DNA of 64,000 nt from NCBI GenBank assembly GCA_023362775.1, contig JALMGJ010000020.1:930001-994000 (forward strand), written 5' to 3'. Positions 10,740 through 22,435 of the stretch are shown here, piece after piece; within the stretch, counting starts at the first letter, position 1; each line of letters begins with the position of its first letter. Source of the DNA: Charina bottae (lineage: Eukaryota; Chordata; Lepidosauria; Squamata; Charinaidae). A program made the position numbers and the translations under genes. Below the pieces are notes generated by a model. It saw nothing but the letters and a program-made list of their open reading frames with translations, did not search any database and was not told where the DNA came from.

Positions 10740-12960
10740 TGTCCTTGTAGCCATCAGTTCAGTTTCTGCATCTTCCCTCTGTACAAGTAATCACTCACTT
10801 TATAAATCTCAAACTTTTTCTGCTAATGATAGTGAGTTATTGAATTGGATCATTTAAAGATTGGATCATTTAAAGGATCATTTAAACTGTTGTAAAAGGC
10901 AGTAAAGAAGGGAAACTAGTAGTATTTTTGCCCATGGGCTCCAAGCCTGATAAGTAGCCAAATAAAATAGGTTGTGAATACATTTGATGGAAAAAGTGGA
11001 ATAGCTGAGTAAGAGGATATTTCCAAAGGAAGTTTTATGTTTATCCATGAAACCTGTGGATCCTCTTTAATTGTGCTTTATCATTTGTTTGGCTTGGAAT
11101 GCTATGTAGTATAACTTCAGCCAAGGGATTTCCGATCCCCTCTCATTTGGCTATTCATACAACTTTTTAAAAAAACCTTTTATGGTTGTGAATAAAGCCC
11201 CAAATTAACTTTTGCCATTTTTTTAAAATGGGATGTGTGTTGGGCGCATTCAAAATAAAAATCATAATATCTAGAGTAATGTCATTGTTATTGTGACTCT
11301 GTAATCAGGAGGTAATCAGATTTGCTTTTCCTAATTTCTTTTGAATTTTTAAAATGTTTTTAATGAAAGGATGGGAATTCCTGCTTTATTTCTCATTCAG
11401 ATCTTTAGTCAGATATACTGTTAATTCTGCATATATTTGAAAATGTTCATAAAGGAATTTCCAAATTTTAGCTTTTCTAACAATAATCTAAGCAGCCAAA
11501 TGTTTTAAAATCATCCAGGAACAGCAATGATACAGGCATTTTTTTTTTGTTATAAAAAGTAAAATTAATGCCTTTCATATAGAAATGGACATCTGCCTTC
11601 ACACTATGAATTCTGTCTGATTTGGATCAGGGGTGTCCATTCAGAGGAAGTAAAAAATGTGAGTTACAAGATTGTGACAGAAACTTTACCCCTTATATAC
11701 TTGCGTATGATGTCATGATAAAAGTACAAAAGGACAGCGCTTACATCATGACATCACAATGCAAATTTTGTCAAATTGGCATCACTGTGGTTAGGTAAGG
11801 ATGCCTATGAATCTACGTAATTAGTGATGACTACATTGATCCTTCTTGCCATTATTTCTGAAGGATTTTTGCATTCTGGCTCAATACGTCTATAGTATAT
11901 GAGCCTATGTCTCTTAAGTCCTTTTTGATGCAGATAAAACTATTGTTCTGGAACATTTCCATGTATTAACATGGAGTGAGTTCTTCCCACAAAAGCTTTG
12001 TAAAATTCATTGGTGAAACTATCATTTATAGGAGACTCAACTATTTTTATTTTTTAAATTATTTCCTTGATTTCATATTCTGTAATTTGGCTATTTAACA
12101 TTTCATTCACTTCTTGTGGAGCTTTTGGTGTGCCTTGAAATGTTATGACATGAGATGCTGTTTACACTGTTTTTTTAAAAAGCATAATTGATCTCTGTTG
12201 ACTTTGTAAAGACTGAGTTTGACTTTTTTTTCTTCTTAGTGCATTTGCCAGTGCTGAACTGGTGAATGTTTTTTGAGCTTTTCAGCCCACAGTTTAACTT
12301 CTTCCAATAATGCAGTCTGTGAAGCTTTCTCATTTTTTTCTCTTTTGAGCCTCCTGAGATAATAACCTTCTAAGTACTGCCCATTACACACTTGGGGAAG
12401 TTTTTCTTCACAGAAACATTTAACATCCTTTTTTTTTTTTTAATAAGAAGCCATTTATTTGAGAGAAGACCATGGAGAAGATGCCAAATTGACATGGCTT
12501 TGGCTGGTTTCTAAATGTCAAACTACGGAGCATGAAGTGATACCTTAACTGGGCCTTATCTCCAACCTAGAAAGATTTCTTCTAAATTTCTGAACAGAAA
12601 ATAAAACCATTATCTGAAAAAGAAATGGAAAGTTTTTCAACTGTGAATTATTAGTCCAAATGACATCTCTTCAACCGTGAGAACTAAGAAGAAAAGCCAA
12701 TGTACCACATAATCTGTGATGCTTCAAATTTTTGTTTGAGCTCTCTAATTTTGAATATAGTACTCCACTTAGGTCTCTCCCAGTATTATTTTGCCTTCCC
12801 AAAGTCTGCATAAATTCATAATTTCTCTTATTGGGGGAGTAAAGCAAACTCAGGGTTAGTGTTACTTTTCTGCACAGACTTTAAGCAAGACAGATCTACT
12901 TCAGAATCACTGCTGCTTTGTTCAAATGTGAACTAAAAATTCCTTCCCACCATACACCTT
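10740..12960 (-). mobile_element. L1 LINE ORF2 remnant, antisense
   Basis: Minus-strand conceptual translation, broken by frameshifts and stops, gives L1 ORF2 blocks in the right order. An endonuclease C-terminal block lies near 12500-12850. An RT N-terminal block with TNEFYK-like residues lies near 12000-12050. A thumb-like block containing LKKWQKLIWGFI lies near 11170-11230. Not coding. The left limit is uncertain. A small inverted repeat (ATGATGTCATGAT and its complement) lies at about 11709-11758 inside it. Confidence 0.65.
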
Positions 12961-12992
12961 TGATGACCCATGGCATAAAACTGTTCTTTTAA

Positions 12993-13035
<43 letters not shown>
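12993..13035. repeat. (AAT)n microsatellite
   Basis: About 14 uninterrupted ATA units. Confidence 0.97.
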
Positions 13036-13036
<1 letters not shown>

Positions 13037-13287
13037 AATGAGACTTTTTCTACATGTAAATTTTATGTAAGAGAATGACACCTACTCTATGTTCTTTCAA
13101 AATCTTACAGATCATTCGTACTTAGTAGCTCTAACTACACTCATTTGTTTTGCTTTGTGAAGGCCCAGGAATTTGAACCAAATCCCCAATGACAGGTAAA
13201 TCCTTCCTTAAGGCTTTTATGAAAATGTCTGGAAAGCTCTGCACTTTTAAGATTGCTAGAACTCAGATCTTAATATATACAGTACAG

Positions 13288-13906
13288 TATGGAGGCAGTG
13301 ACAGACTTTGTATTTCTAGGCGCAAAGATTACTGCAGATGCTGACTGCAGCCAGGAAATCAGAAGATGTCTACTTCTTGGGAGGAGAGCAATGGCAAATC
13401 TTTATAAAATAATTAAGAGCAGAGACATCACACTGACAACAAAGGTCCGCATAGTTAAAGCAATGGTATTCCCTGTAGTAACCTATGGCTGCGAGAGCTG
13501 GACCATAAGGAAGGCTGCGCTAAGGAAGATAGATGCTTTTGAACTGTGGTGTTGGAGGAAAATTCTGAGAGTGCCTTGGACTGCAAGAAGATCAAACCAG
13601 TCCATACTCCAGGAAATAAAGCCAGACTGCTCACTTGAGGGAATGATATTAAAGGCAAAACTGAAGTACTTTGGCCACATAATGAGAAGACAGGATACCC
13701 TGGAGAAGAAGCTGATGCTAGGGAAAGTGGAAGGCAAAAGGAAGAGGGGCCAACCAAGGGCAAGATGGATGGATGATATTCTGGAGGTGACAGACTCCAC
13801 CATGGGGGAGCTGGGGATGGTGACGGCCGACAGGAAGCTCTGGCGTGGGCTGGTCCATGAAGTCACGATGAGTCGGAAGCGACTAAACGAATAAACAACA
13901 AAAATT
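13288..13906 (+). mobile_element. RTE-BovB LINE, 5'-truncated 3' end
   Basis: This is a 5'-truncated BovB encoding only the C-terminal part of the polyprotein (open frame 13289-13894, 201 codons, stop TAA). It covers the end of RT and the conserved C-terminal region with ARRSNQSILQEI, KYFGHIMRRQDTLEK and the terminal HEVTMSRKRLNE. It is nearly identical to the same region of the intact copy at 22436, so it is the same young subfamily. It ends in AAACGAATAAACAACAAAAA, the usual BovB 3' tail. No clear target duplication was seen. It has no endonuclease or catalytic RT residues and cannot be autonomous. Confidence 0.92.
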
Positions 13907-14472
13907 TTCACACTCTAGCCTTTCAGTTTAACTCTTTTCATGCTAATTAATCCTCCTAACACCTGTATTTTTTTTACAAACAATAAAGTCTCAGAAAAAA
14001 ATTTCAGTGCATTTCCAATTGATGTCTCATTCCTGGTGCTCTGCCTGTAATGCAGAAATATCTATGGGCAAATGTTTTGAAAGTAATCTACCATAATATA
14101 AGATTTCAGTTTTCTTCCCTTTCAGCAGTACTTCTAACACATATGTTCTGATGTTTATTTTGATTTTTAAGTGCCTCAGCCTGAGCTTGCAAAAACTGAA
14201 TCCTGGAGAATATTGTTTTCACATGGTATTTATTTTGAAAACTTAAATCCATTACCTGCCCAGCAGTCTGCGTTGTACTGGAAAGTCTTTCATCAAACAC
14301 AATTGAGCCTCAAATTATTTTTAAGACAAACACTGTACAGTATCAAACTGCAGCTTGCTACACATAAGGACTCCGTCAGTGATGGGTTCTTCTCCAGCTT
14401 TGTTATTACAAGTATGTTTAGAAGATTGTGCTGATCCAGGAATTGATTTGCCTTTCAGAGAAAAGTAGCCTT
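13907..14472. other. Unassigned non-coding DNA
   Basis: No repeat or exon recognised. Short open frames on both strands have no domain features. Confidence 0.45.
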
Positions 14473-14477
14473 TTTTA

Positions 14478-14950
14478 GGCTGTTGTGAATAAAGAGACTC
14501 AGACACGGAAAGGGTTAAGGAAGAGATGGCTGACCTGTCAGTCCAGTGGGTGAGCAGAAGCAGTTGAAGCCCAGGGAAGAAATGGGAAGGAGTGAGGATT
14601 TCCCCCACTCAGGTGATCTGATAAAAAGAGGAGGGGGCCAGTACCATTTTGGTCTTTCCCTTTTGTCTTAGTTCCTTAACGTTGTTCCTTAATTTTGCTC
14701 AGGGCTGGCTGAAAAGTGAAGTTATATGAGGATTAACAGTTTGATTTTATGGACTCTCACTTGAGCAGTAAGCTGAGATCAACTTCTCCAAAAACTATTG
14801 TTCATTTATTATGTTTCCCCCTTTCCCCTTTTGTGCCTTTCACTTCCTCTTAATTATTTCACCTTGATAAATTTGCTATACATAATAAAGAGTTGAATTC
14901 TTACTGAATCAGTGATGCTCATTTTTAGCACATGCCCTCAGTATCAGCAC
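14478..14950 (+). mobile_element. Possible solo LTR (uncertain)
   Basis: It begins TGTTGTGAATAAAG, has a TATA-like GATAAAAAGAGG at about 14621, pyrimidine-rich tracts, and a polyadenylation-like CATAATAAAG near 14881. These resemble LTR features. I found no convincing target duplication or CA end, so the identity and right limit are doubtful. Confidence 0.35.
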
Positions 14951-15046
14951 AGGGCTGGTAAGGCAGCCACTGAACACTTCTCCAGATGTGGTCTGGCATT
15001 TTACACTAAGAATCCACATAATAACACTCAGATGATGATTAGATGT

Positions 15047-15258
15047 ATATTCTGCACTTTATTTTAAACAACTCAAGGCGGTGTACATAATGCTTCTGTC
15101 TCCTGTTCCCCCCCCCCCAACAAGAACCCTGTGAAGTGAGTTGGGTTGAGGGAGAGTGACTGGCCCAGAGTCACCCAGCCGACTTTCATGTCTAAGGCAG
15201 GACTAGAATTCCCAGTCTCCCGCTTCCTTGTCCAACACCTTAACCACTACACCAAATT
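15047..15258 (-). mobile_element. MIR-like tRNA-derived SINE, antisense
   Basis: The right end, ACCTTAACCACTACACCA, is the complement of a tRNA-like head. GAGTGACTGGCCCAGAGTC and CAAGAACCCTGTGAAGTGAG form the body and tail. The head resembles the family at 4690 but the tail differs. A second copy lies at 53105. Confidence 0.75.
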
Positions 15259-15830
15259 TTGAATTTAAATATTAAATTGAATAATTAAATTAAATATTTG
15301 AATCAGATACATGATGCTAAGGTTGCTGGGAAGCTTCTGGGTATAAAAGAATATTATTATCATCTCCTTAGGAAGTCTACATCTTTCGGAGGAAAGTATA
15401 ATGCAAGTGTTAGTTAAAGACTCATATTTCTGGCTGTTGGCTGCTTGAATAATGAAGAAATGCTTTCCACTTTGTAAATTATTTGAGTTAAGAGTCTGAG
15501 AGGCCCATTCATAAAGCAACTGATGCCCTGTTGCTTCACATCAAAACCTCAATGAGATTTTATACAAAAAGAGAGGGGTTTAAAAAAAATTCCCCTATTG
15601 TGGTGCCTGTTTTTCCCCGGAATGAACTGTTTTAAAAGTATGAAATAACCTCTTAACTTGTTCTGGTCTCTGATTTAATTAGCTCACTTGAATAGTCCAG
15701 TCTAAGGAAGAAAAGAAGAATACTCCAGTCTAAGGAAGGAAAGAAGGAAGGAGGAAATCAGAATAATAAGGGATTACTGTATTAATATGCTTCTCTTAAA
15801 ATCTTAGGACAAGTGATGCATGTCCCTATC
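15259..15830. other. Unassigned non-coding DNA
   Basis: AT-rich. A short direct duplication of TCCAGTCTAAGGAAG occurs at about 15697-15740. Nothing else recognised. Confidence 0.45.
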
Positions 15831-15831
15831 T

Positions 15832-16055
15832 GACAGCCAGTTTGGTCTAGTGGTTAAGGCAATGGGCTAGAAACCAGGAGACCATGTGTTCTAGTCCCAC
15901 CTTAGGCATGAAAGCCAGCTGGGTGACCTTGGGCCAGTCACTCTCTCTCAGCCTTTGGAAGGAGGCAATGGCAAACCACTTCCTAAAAACCTTGCCAAGA
16001 AAACTGCAGGGACTTGCAGTTTTCGCCAAGGATTGGACATGATTGAATGGCAAAA
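15832..16055 (+). mobile_element. tRNA-derived SINE, second family (copy B)
   Basis: Head CAGTTTGGTCTAGTGGTTAA, B-box-like TTCTAGTCCCACC, body GTGACCTTGGGCCAGTCACT, then GGCAAACCACTTCC and a tail ending near ATTGGACATGATTG. Better conserved than copy A at 4690. Confidence 0.85.
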
Positions 16056-16565
16056 AAATAAAATAAAATCTTCACCATGCAGAAAAGAAAGGAGGACAGT
16101 CAGTCTGGGTTTCTGGAAACTTTGCATCCTGGGGATATTTTTCCCCAGATTATTATTCCCACCCTGAATCAGCAGTCAGAACAGAAACAGTTTGCAATGG
16201 CTGTTCCTTCTGTGATAAAGTTGTCTTAACCTACTAAGCTGATTTATCACTGTCCTATTGTATAGGTGGCAATACCTCCCTAAATATGTGTTCGTCCTGC
16301 ACAGAGAGAAGGTAGAGTATGGGGCTGGGGTGGAGGTGCAAAGATTATTTCATCCTCCCCCCCTCCCCCTGCCACACACAAAATCTCTAAGAAGAAGAAG
16401 ATAGGCTGAGGAAAAATATTGTATGACTTGCCCAAAGTTACTGACTAAATTTTGTGACTGGGTTTAGAATGAGGCAAGACTCCCTGTTATTGAATTGACA
16501 CTATTTAGCACTCCAGGGGGTATCAGTCTTGAATGAAATGCTTTTAAAAAATATTTTAAAGATTG
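16056..16565. other. Unassigned non-coding DNA
   Basis: No repeat or exon recognised. Confidence 0.45.
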
Positions 16566-16567
16566 GT

Positions 16568-16645
16568 CCAGTTATTTATTTAAGTTATTTATTTATTTAT
16601 TTATTTTTCTATCAAATTTCGCCACTGCCCATCTCCCCCAAAATA
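16568..16645 (-). mobile_element. L2-type 3' end, antisense
   Basis: A (TTTA)n run followed by CACTGCCCATCTCCCCC, the complement of the L2 terminus. Confidence 0.65.
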
Positions 16646-16899
16646 TTGAAGCAAGACCACATTCTCAGAATTTCTAGACCATTTCAGATATAGGTAAGCA
16701 TATGCCTAAGAATGTAAGAGTTAAGGTCATCTAGTCTACCAAGTTTAGAGTATATTAACTGGCAGGTGCTAGGTAAACTGAAAATGGGCTTCTAGCGTGT
16801 AGTCTACCTTTTGCTCACCCTTGTACTACACCATCACTGACTGGCTCCTCTAAACCGTATAACCACTCTTTAAATGGAAGAGTTTATCTTACTTCTTTT

Positions 16900-17239
16900 C
16901 CTAAGGTAAAGGTAAAGGTTCCCCCCACACATTTGTGCAGTTGTGTCCGACTCTAGGGGCTGGTGCTCATCTCCGTTTGTTAGCTGAAGTGCCAGCGTTG
17001 TCCGAAGACGCTTCCACGGTCATGTGGCCGGCATGACGTGCGGGGAAAGCTGTTACCATCCCACGGAAGTGGTACCTATTCATCTACTTGCATTTGCATG
17101 CTTTCCAATTGCTAGGTTGGCAAGAGCTGAGACTAGTGCGGGAGCTCACTCCGTCACATGGGGCTAGGGATTTGAACCTCCGAACTTGCGATCTTCTGAT
17201 CGACAAGCCTGGCGTCTTACCCGCTGAGCCACCACACCC
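16900..17239 (-). mobile_element. Sauria-type SINE (copy 2), antisense
   Basis: Full-length antisense copy: the BovB-like tail with TGTCCGACTCTAGGGGC is at the left, and the tRNA-like head ending CTTACCCGCTGAGCCACC is at the right. A 12-bp duplication, CTTACTTCTTTT, lies at 16888-16899 and 17240-17251. Confidence 0.93.
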
Positions 17240-17517
17240 CTTACTTCTTTTAATAGAGCTTAATTATTCACTGTTTCAGTCTGAGTCTATTCAAATCAAA
17301 ACCATAGCAGCAACTTGATATATTCAGTTGACCAGAGAATGTTTTCATTCTGATGTCAGCCCATGTTTGCTGATTACAATCAATAAGTGGAAAAGCAGAA
17401 ATCTTTTTAGCAGCTAAACCAACTTGCAGTTCACCCACTGATATGAAGCAGGGCATGTCATAAAAAGTGTGTTCTCAGCAGCTTCAGTTTATGTTATGTT
17501 TCAGTTATGGCTTACAG

Positions 17518-17832
17518 CAGGGCTTTCCAAAGTGCTGCCGCTGGCGACACACCAGCAGCAGCGGCGGCGCGCGCGCGCGCACGGCGACGGCAACGGCGCA
17601 GGGGGGCGTGCGGCAGCGCGCGCACGGTGGCGGCGCGGGGGGGCGTGCGGCGGCGCGGGGGGCGTGCGGTGTCGCGGGGGGCGTGCGGCGGAGCGGGGGG
17701 CGTGCGGCGGTGTGCGCGTGCACGGCGGGCGCCGTGCACGCGCGCACCACCGCTTCCGGGTGGTGTGGCGACACACCACGCTGTGTGTGGCGACACACTT
17801 TTGTGTCGCCACACACAGTTTGGAAAGCTCTG
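17518..17832. mobile_element. Non-autonomous hAT element with GC-rich core
   Basis: Terminal inverted repeats CAGGGCTTTCCAAA / TTTGGAAAGCTCTG; 8-bp duplication GCTTACAG at 17510-17517 and 17833-17840. No transposase. The core (about 17560-17760) is dominated by GCG, CGTGCG and GGGGGCGTGCGG repeats. GTGGCGACACAC repeats lie near the right end. Relatives with the same termini are at 39856, 44379 and 61772. The overlapping Ala/Arg/Pro-rich open frames are artefacts of GC content. Confidence 0.92.
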
Positions 17833-17840
17833 GCTTACAG

Positions 17841-18389
17841 AGTTGTCTAAAAGTGAAAACTACAACAACATGTAAAGGATACAAGCCATCTGCCCCAAGA
17901 ATTTTCTGAAAATTAGAGAGACTTTTTTAAGGAGGTGATTTAGAAAGAGGTGTAGAGCGAGATATTCAGTCATCTCAATTTCCTCCCAAACTTCTAGTCA
18001 TCCATAATTAACCAGCCCCATCCTGTACCCCTTGCTTGGGTGTAAATAATTTCAACCATAGGCATTTTTAGTTAGATTCTGTCTGTATGAGATTGTTCTG
18101 TAAATGATTTTAATATGTTGAAATAATAATGATTAGCGAGAGATATTGATCACTTTGTGTTGTACTTACAGAAGCAGAAGCAAGTATTTTATTTTGATTA
18201 TCGGACCAGGAAAAGAAAGGAAAATAAAATAAAATAAAATAAAATAAAATAAAATAAAATTTGCAAACTAAGGTTGTTTCACCAACAAGAATTAGGTTCT
18301 TAGTTCGAATACTATTTTAAATATATTTACCAAAATAGAGGGATTTTTTCCCCTCTCAATTCATTTTTCTGTGATTCCAGATCCAGGGT
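17841..18389. other. Unassigned DNA with (AAAAT)n
   Basis: An (AAAAT)n microsatellite lies at about 18219-18260. The rest is unrecognised. Confidence 0.6.
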
Positions 18390-18397
18390 ATTTCACA

Positions 18398-19328
18398 TAG
18401 GGTTACCAGGTGTCTGGCAAAAGGAGGAGATGTCCTCCTTTTTGTCCTCATGTCCTCTGTCTGGCAGGCATAGCCTTAAAATCAAATATTATCAGGCTTT
18501 TTGAGTACCTAACAAGTGTCAGAGGATGATCACAGAAAGATTTGTAAAAGCCTTCTGGAATGCATCCCCTGCCAGCAAATGTAAAGGGGGGGAGGGGGGA
18601 GGACTAATTTGTTGCTAGGTTACAGGAGCCAGAGGAGCCAGAGAAAGATCACAAGCAAGAGAATTGTTATGGCTTTCTTCCTTATCTGAACTCAAACCAC
18701 TCCGGAGGAGAGAGCTTGAGAACAGAGTTGTAAAGCTGCGAGAGGCGTGTCCACGGATCAATTTCAAAGAGAAGGCGGGATAAACGGACTTATGTGGGAG
18801 GGGGGAAGTTTCCAGTCACTTGTAACTTTGCAGAGGAACGGCCTGTACCTTAATAAAATATCTTTTCCATATCATAAGAGGCTTGTGGTGAAGCTTGTTG
18901 ATATTGAGGTAACTGAACCTACGACTCTCACAACAAGCTATCTCTTCCCCAGTGCCGCACTTCCCTAATCAGTGCTAACGCAAGTTAACAAGCTCTGCTC
19001 TGTGACCTTAATTAGTTGATTAGTACCCTCAGCCCTTGTGCTGCCTGAAATTGACAAGGCCTTAATTAGTTACACACTGAAGGCTTTTGTCTCCTAAGGG
19101 CTCTAGTACATTCCTGTGATTGAAAAACCAGTCTTTCTGATGTGGAAAAAGTAATTTCACATACATGTAGGCCTAAGTACTTTTTTTTCCCTTTCAGTTT
19201 TGCACTGTAATTTTTGTTGCGAATACCAAGAAAGTTAAACAGTTAGTGTGTCCTCCTTCCCCCCCCATTTGTCCTCCTTTCCAATTGTCTGTGTCCTCCT
19301 TTGCCTGTTCAGATATTTAGTAATCCTA
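18398..19328. mobile_element. hAT-like element carrying a solo LTR
   Basis: Imperfect terminal inverted repeats of about 19 bp: the left starts TAGGGTTACCAGGTGTCTG; the right, complemented, starts TAGGATTACTAAATATCTG. An 8-bp duplication, ATTTCACA, lies at 18390-18397 and 19329-19336. TGTCCTCC motifs lie subterminally at both ends. There is no transposase frame. A 416-bp solo LTR (18517-18932) was inserted later. The rest of the interior is unrecognised. Confidence 0.82.
18517..18932 (+). mobile_element. Solo LTR nested in the hAT-like element
   Basis: Begins TGTCAGAGGATG and ends CGACTCTCACA. An AATAAAATATC polyadenylation-like signal lies near 18852. A perfect 5-bp duplication, ACAAG, lies at 18512-18516 and 18933-18937. 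No internal retroviral sequence. The class is not assigned from the LTR alone. Confidence 0.85.
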
Positions 19329-19336
19329 ATTTCACA

Positions 19337-20525
19337 TCACTCCATCATTCTGCTTTCCAAAGTATTTGTTAGTTACTGGCACTGTGTCCAATATAAAAAA
19401 CTGTTGTCTATGAAAATACCACTTTTGAAAGATAAGAGTTATGGCTGCAGGTAGCAGCTGGGTTTCAAAGCAAGGCCTTTTCTACATCCTTACAACTACA
19501 TCGCTTGTTCTTCCACAGATTCTCTGGGTGTTCATAAGCAGCTTTCCATCAAAGAGTTGGAAGCGACCAGTTAAGCTATTGAGTCCAACTCCTACTCAGT
19601 ACAGGAGTCCAAATCAAATCATTATCAAAACGAGGAATAGGAGAAAACCATCCCGTCCACCCAGAACAGAGTGCCATTCTGTGGAGAGGAGAAAAAGGTG
19701 CAAGAACTGAAACTTGATTTCACTATCAACCTGGTTACTGGAATTCTTTCCTAACAGCTTCATAAATTTTTCTACAGTAAACCTATTTATCAGAGGTTTC
19801 CTTGAAGGCCTGCTTGTGCTTGGTTCATGAGGTATGTTGGCAAATTCTTTGTGGAAGTCAAGATGTGTTATCTGTTGACAAAATTAGATGAAATTAGATT
19901 TGTTCTATGCTGACTTCTGGTAATTACCAGACTGATGGGTAAGAATAACACCTCATCTCTCAGGCTCTTGACCTACCTTCCTTCAAAATCCATAGTGAGA
20001 CAGGTGTAACTGTTCTTTGTAGTATCATTTGTCCCCTCATATCTTCATTTCTTCAGCTAGGGAACTGCCATAGTACAAAATGTCAGTGCAACTATTTTAA
20101 CCAGAAATGTTTGAAACCGCAACCCATTCCAGTACAGGCTATACATTGTACAGTACATTCCAGTACAGTATAACTTTCCCAGCCAAATATCCCAGGATCA
20201 GAGGTGAGGACAAGGTTAAGATGTAGCCCTAAATCCTTACAATACTTTCTGCCTAATGTCTGAAGAGGATTCTTTTCTTTGAGACATCTACATAGGAGAT
20301 TAAATTCTGCAAAATACACCAAGCCAAGTAAGTGCAAATTGTTTATTTAGATCTTTAAAAATCAATTACTGATAAAGCATTTATTCTATAGCTGTAGGCT
20401 AATTGTGAATTACTAAAAGCTCTTTGCCTAGAAGAATGTAAAATTAATAGCTAGCCTTTGTATTCAAGAACCAGAAACCAAGTTTCAAATATATAATTAG
20501 AGGGCCCATTGAAACTCTTTGCAAT
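19337..20525. other. Mostly unassigned DNA with a CR1 end
   Basis: About 19550-19640 (AGAGTTGGAAGCGACC, GAGTCCAACTCC) resembles an antisense CR1 3' terminus. The 89-codon open frame over it is therefore not a gene. The rest is unrecognised. Confidence 0.5.
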
Positions 20526-22423
20526 CTCTCCTTCAGATTGATTTTAAAAGAACAACATTTTAAAGAAAGAGAAAAAAGATAACACTGTCAACTCTTGGCC
20601 TATTAGTCTTTTGAATGTAATAAGCCAATTGTATGTGAGACAGCTGCATAGTAAGTTATTAGACTGGTGTAAACAAGAAGGCAGTACAGCAAAAAAGCAA
20701 GCAGGTTTCAGGGAGAGATGCTCCACAGTTAATCAAGCATTATGGCTACACTATATCTGAAAAGTAAACATGTAGATCCAAATCAGCATTATACATGGCA
20801 TTTATAGACATTTGCTTTTGAGTCAATTTGTAGAGATCATCTTTGGAGAAAGCTACCAACCATCTCAGCTGGCAGGGGATTGCTCCATCGCATATGCCAC
20901 CTTTATGAAGGCACGTGTCTTAGTGTTAGATGCAATACCCAAGGCCATATCTCACAATATAGTGCCACAGAAAGCAAGCTTGCATTCTACTGCCCCCCCT
21001 TCATTTGTAGTTTCCTTAGTTAGCCAACTAGATAACCCTAATGTACACCCTCTGAAATAGCCTCAAACCCATGTTTCAATCCTGGTTTTGCAGATGATGC
21101 AGCCAGTATCCAAACTCCCATTAGCCTTAAACAAGCCTTGCAGATCCTTTCTGATAAAAGTGATAAAGAAGGTCCTTTGATAAATTACCAGAAGACCAAA
21201 GTGATGATTTTTGTAATGAAACCCCAGAAAAGAAGGTGGTGCTTAAATGGTCATGAGACTGAACAAGTCAACATTGTTAAATATCTGGGAATAGCCCTAC
21301 ATGCATCTCGCAAAAGACATGCTCACCAAGAATATATATTATAGTCTGCTCAAAGGAACTCTTTTAATAATCAGAACTGCTATCATGCCCAGGGTGGACA
21401 TTTTGCTCCAGCCGTTCTTAACATTTTTAAGCCTAAGGTCATCCCCACTAGTACGTGAGGTACAACTTGGATGTACTGTATCTCTTTTGAAGCAGTCCAA
21501 ACAAAATTTTTGTGGGTGATACTGGCCCGGGGGCATGTCTACTGCTTCCTTTGGTTTAAGATATGACTGTGCAGATTAGAGGCCTGAAAGTGGATTTGTT
21601 TATGTATCTACTGTCTTAAATTAAGAGCTCATCCTGTCAGGTTGGATGCTTTGATGTTAATTCATAATTGAAATCAGCCTTAAATGGGGAACTGAGCTGT
21701 ACTGGCACTGACCTATTGCTCCCACATAATGCTGGGTTCTCAAAAAACAAAGGACACAATCTGAGGATGCCCCACTGATGTTGATAGGCAGAATGATCCA
21801 GCTCAGGTTTCTGAGCATTGTAAAAATTGGAGTCAAGGATTTAAAATGGCAAATTATTTTACAGCTGTCTTAATTCTTTCACATAGGAGAGCTTTTCCAT
21901 TAGCAAGATTTGATGCTCTCTCTTCAGTAGTTTTGGAAAGAAGAAATGCTAAACTCCCCCCCCCAACACAAGGCATTTTGTTTTTATTTTTATTTATTTT
22001 TATTTTTATTTTTATTTTTATTTTTATTTTTATTTTTATTTTTATTTTTATTTTTATTTTTATTTTTATTTTTATTTTTATTTTTATTTTTATTTTTATT
22101 TTTATTTATTTTTTATTTTTATTTAATTTTATTATTTAATTTTATTTTTAAAAACCATTTATATAGCCATCCATCTTAGAAACAACTCTGGGTGGCTTAT
22201 AACCAATAAAACAACATAAAACTAATAGCAATAAAACAAAAAACAGAATATTTTATTTGTGGTATATTTTCTTTGTAGTTTAGATGCTATCAAATATATC
22301 AAGCATATGTTTTTATACTGCCATTTTTATCATGACTTGTGGAGAAAAATAGTGTCTCCTCTCCTGGGAGACTTTTTGGCATGCTCAGATGAACTGTGTG
22401 CCCTGTGGCTTTTTTCAGATTGT
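20526..22423 (+). mobile_element. R4/Dong-like LINE remnant, 5' part
   Basis: Degenerate non-LTR retrotransposon reading forward. RT fragments: WPISLLNVISQLYVRQL-like near 20597, QAGFREGCSTVNQALW near 20700, an ADDAAS active-site remnant near 21092, KTKVMIF near 21196 and VNIVKYLGI near 21269. A Cys/His-rich C-terminal block lies near 22280-22400. Frameshifts and stops break it throughout. A (TTTTTA)n microsatellite expanded inside at about 21976-22110, and a full-length BovB entered at 22436. The clade call is by resemblance only; an L1-related origin is the main alternative. Confidence 0.55.
21973..22143 (+). repeat. (TTTTTA)n microsatellite
   Basis: About 20 nearly pure TTTTTA units, then a degenerate TTTTATTTAATTTTA tail. 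It explains the repetitive Phe-Ile and Phe-Leu open frames. Confidence 0.96.
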
Positions 22424-22435
22424 AACATGAAATCT

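Noticed and set aside
11709..11758. Small inverted repeat (ATGATGTCATGAT) as a MITE
   Set aside because: Arms of only about 13 bp, no target duplication seen, and it lies within degraded L1 sequence.
17467..17909. Overlapping Ala/Arg/Pro-rich open frames of 100-146 codons
   Set aside because: They fall almost wholly in the GC-rich core of a hAT element and are open in many frames at once because stop codons are rare in GC-rich DNA.
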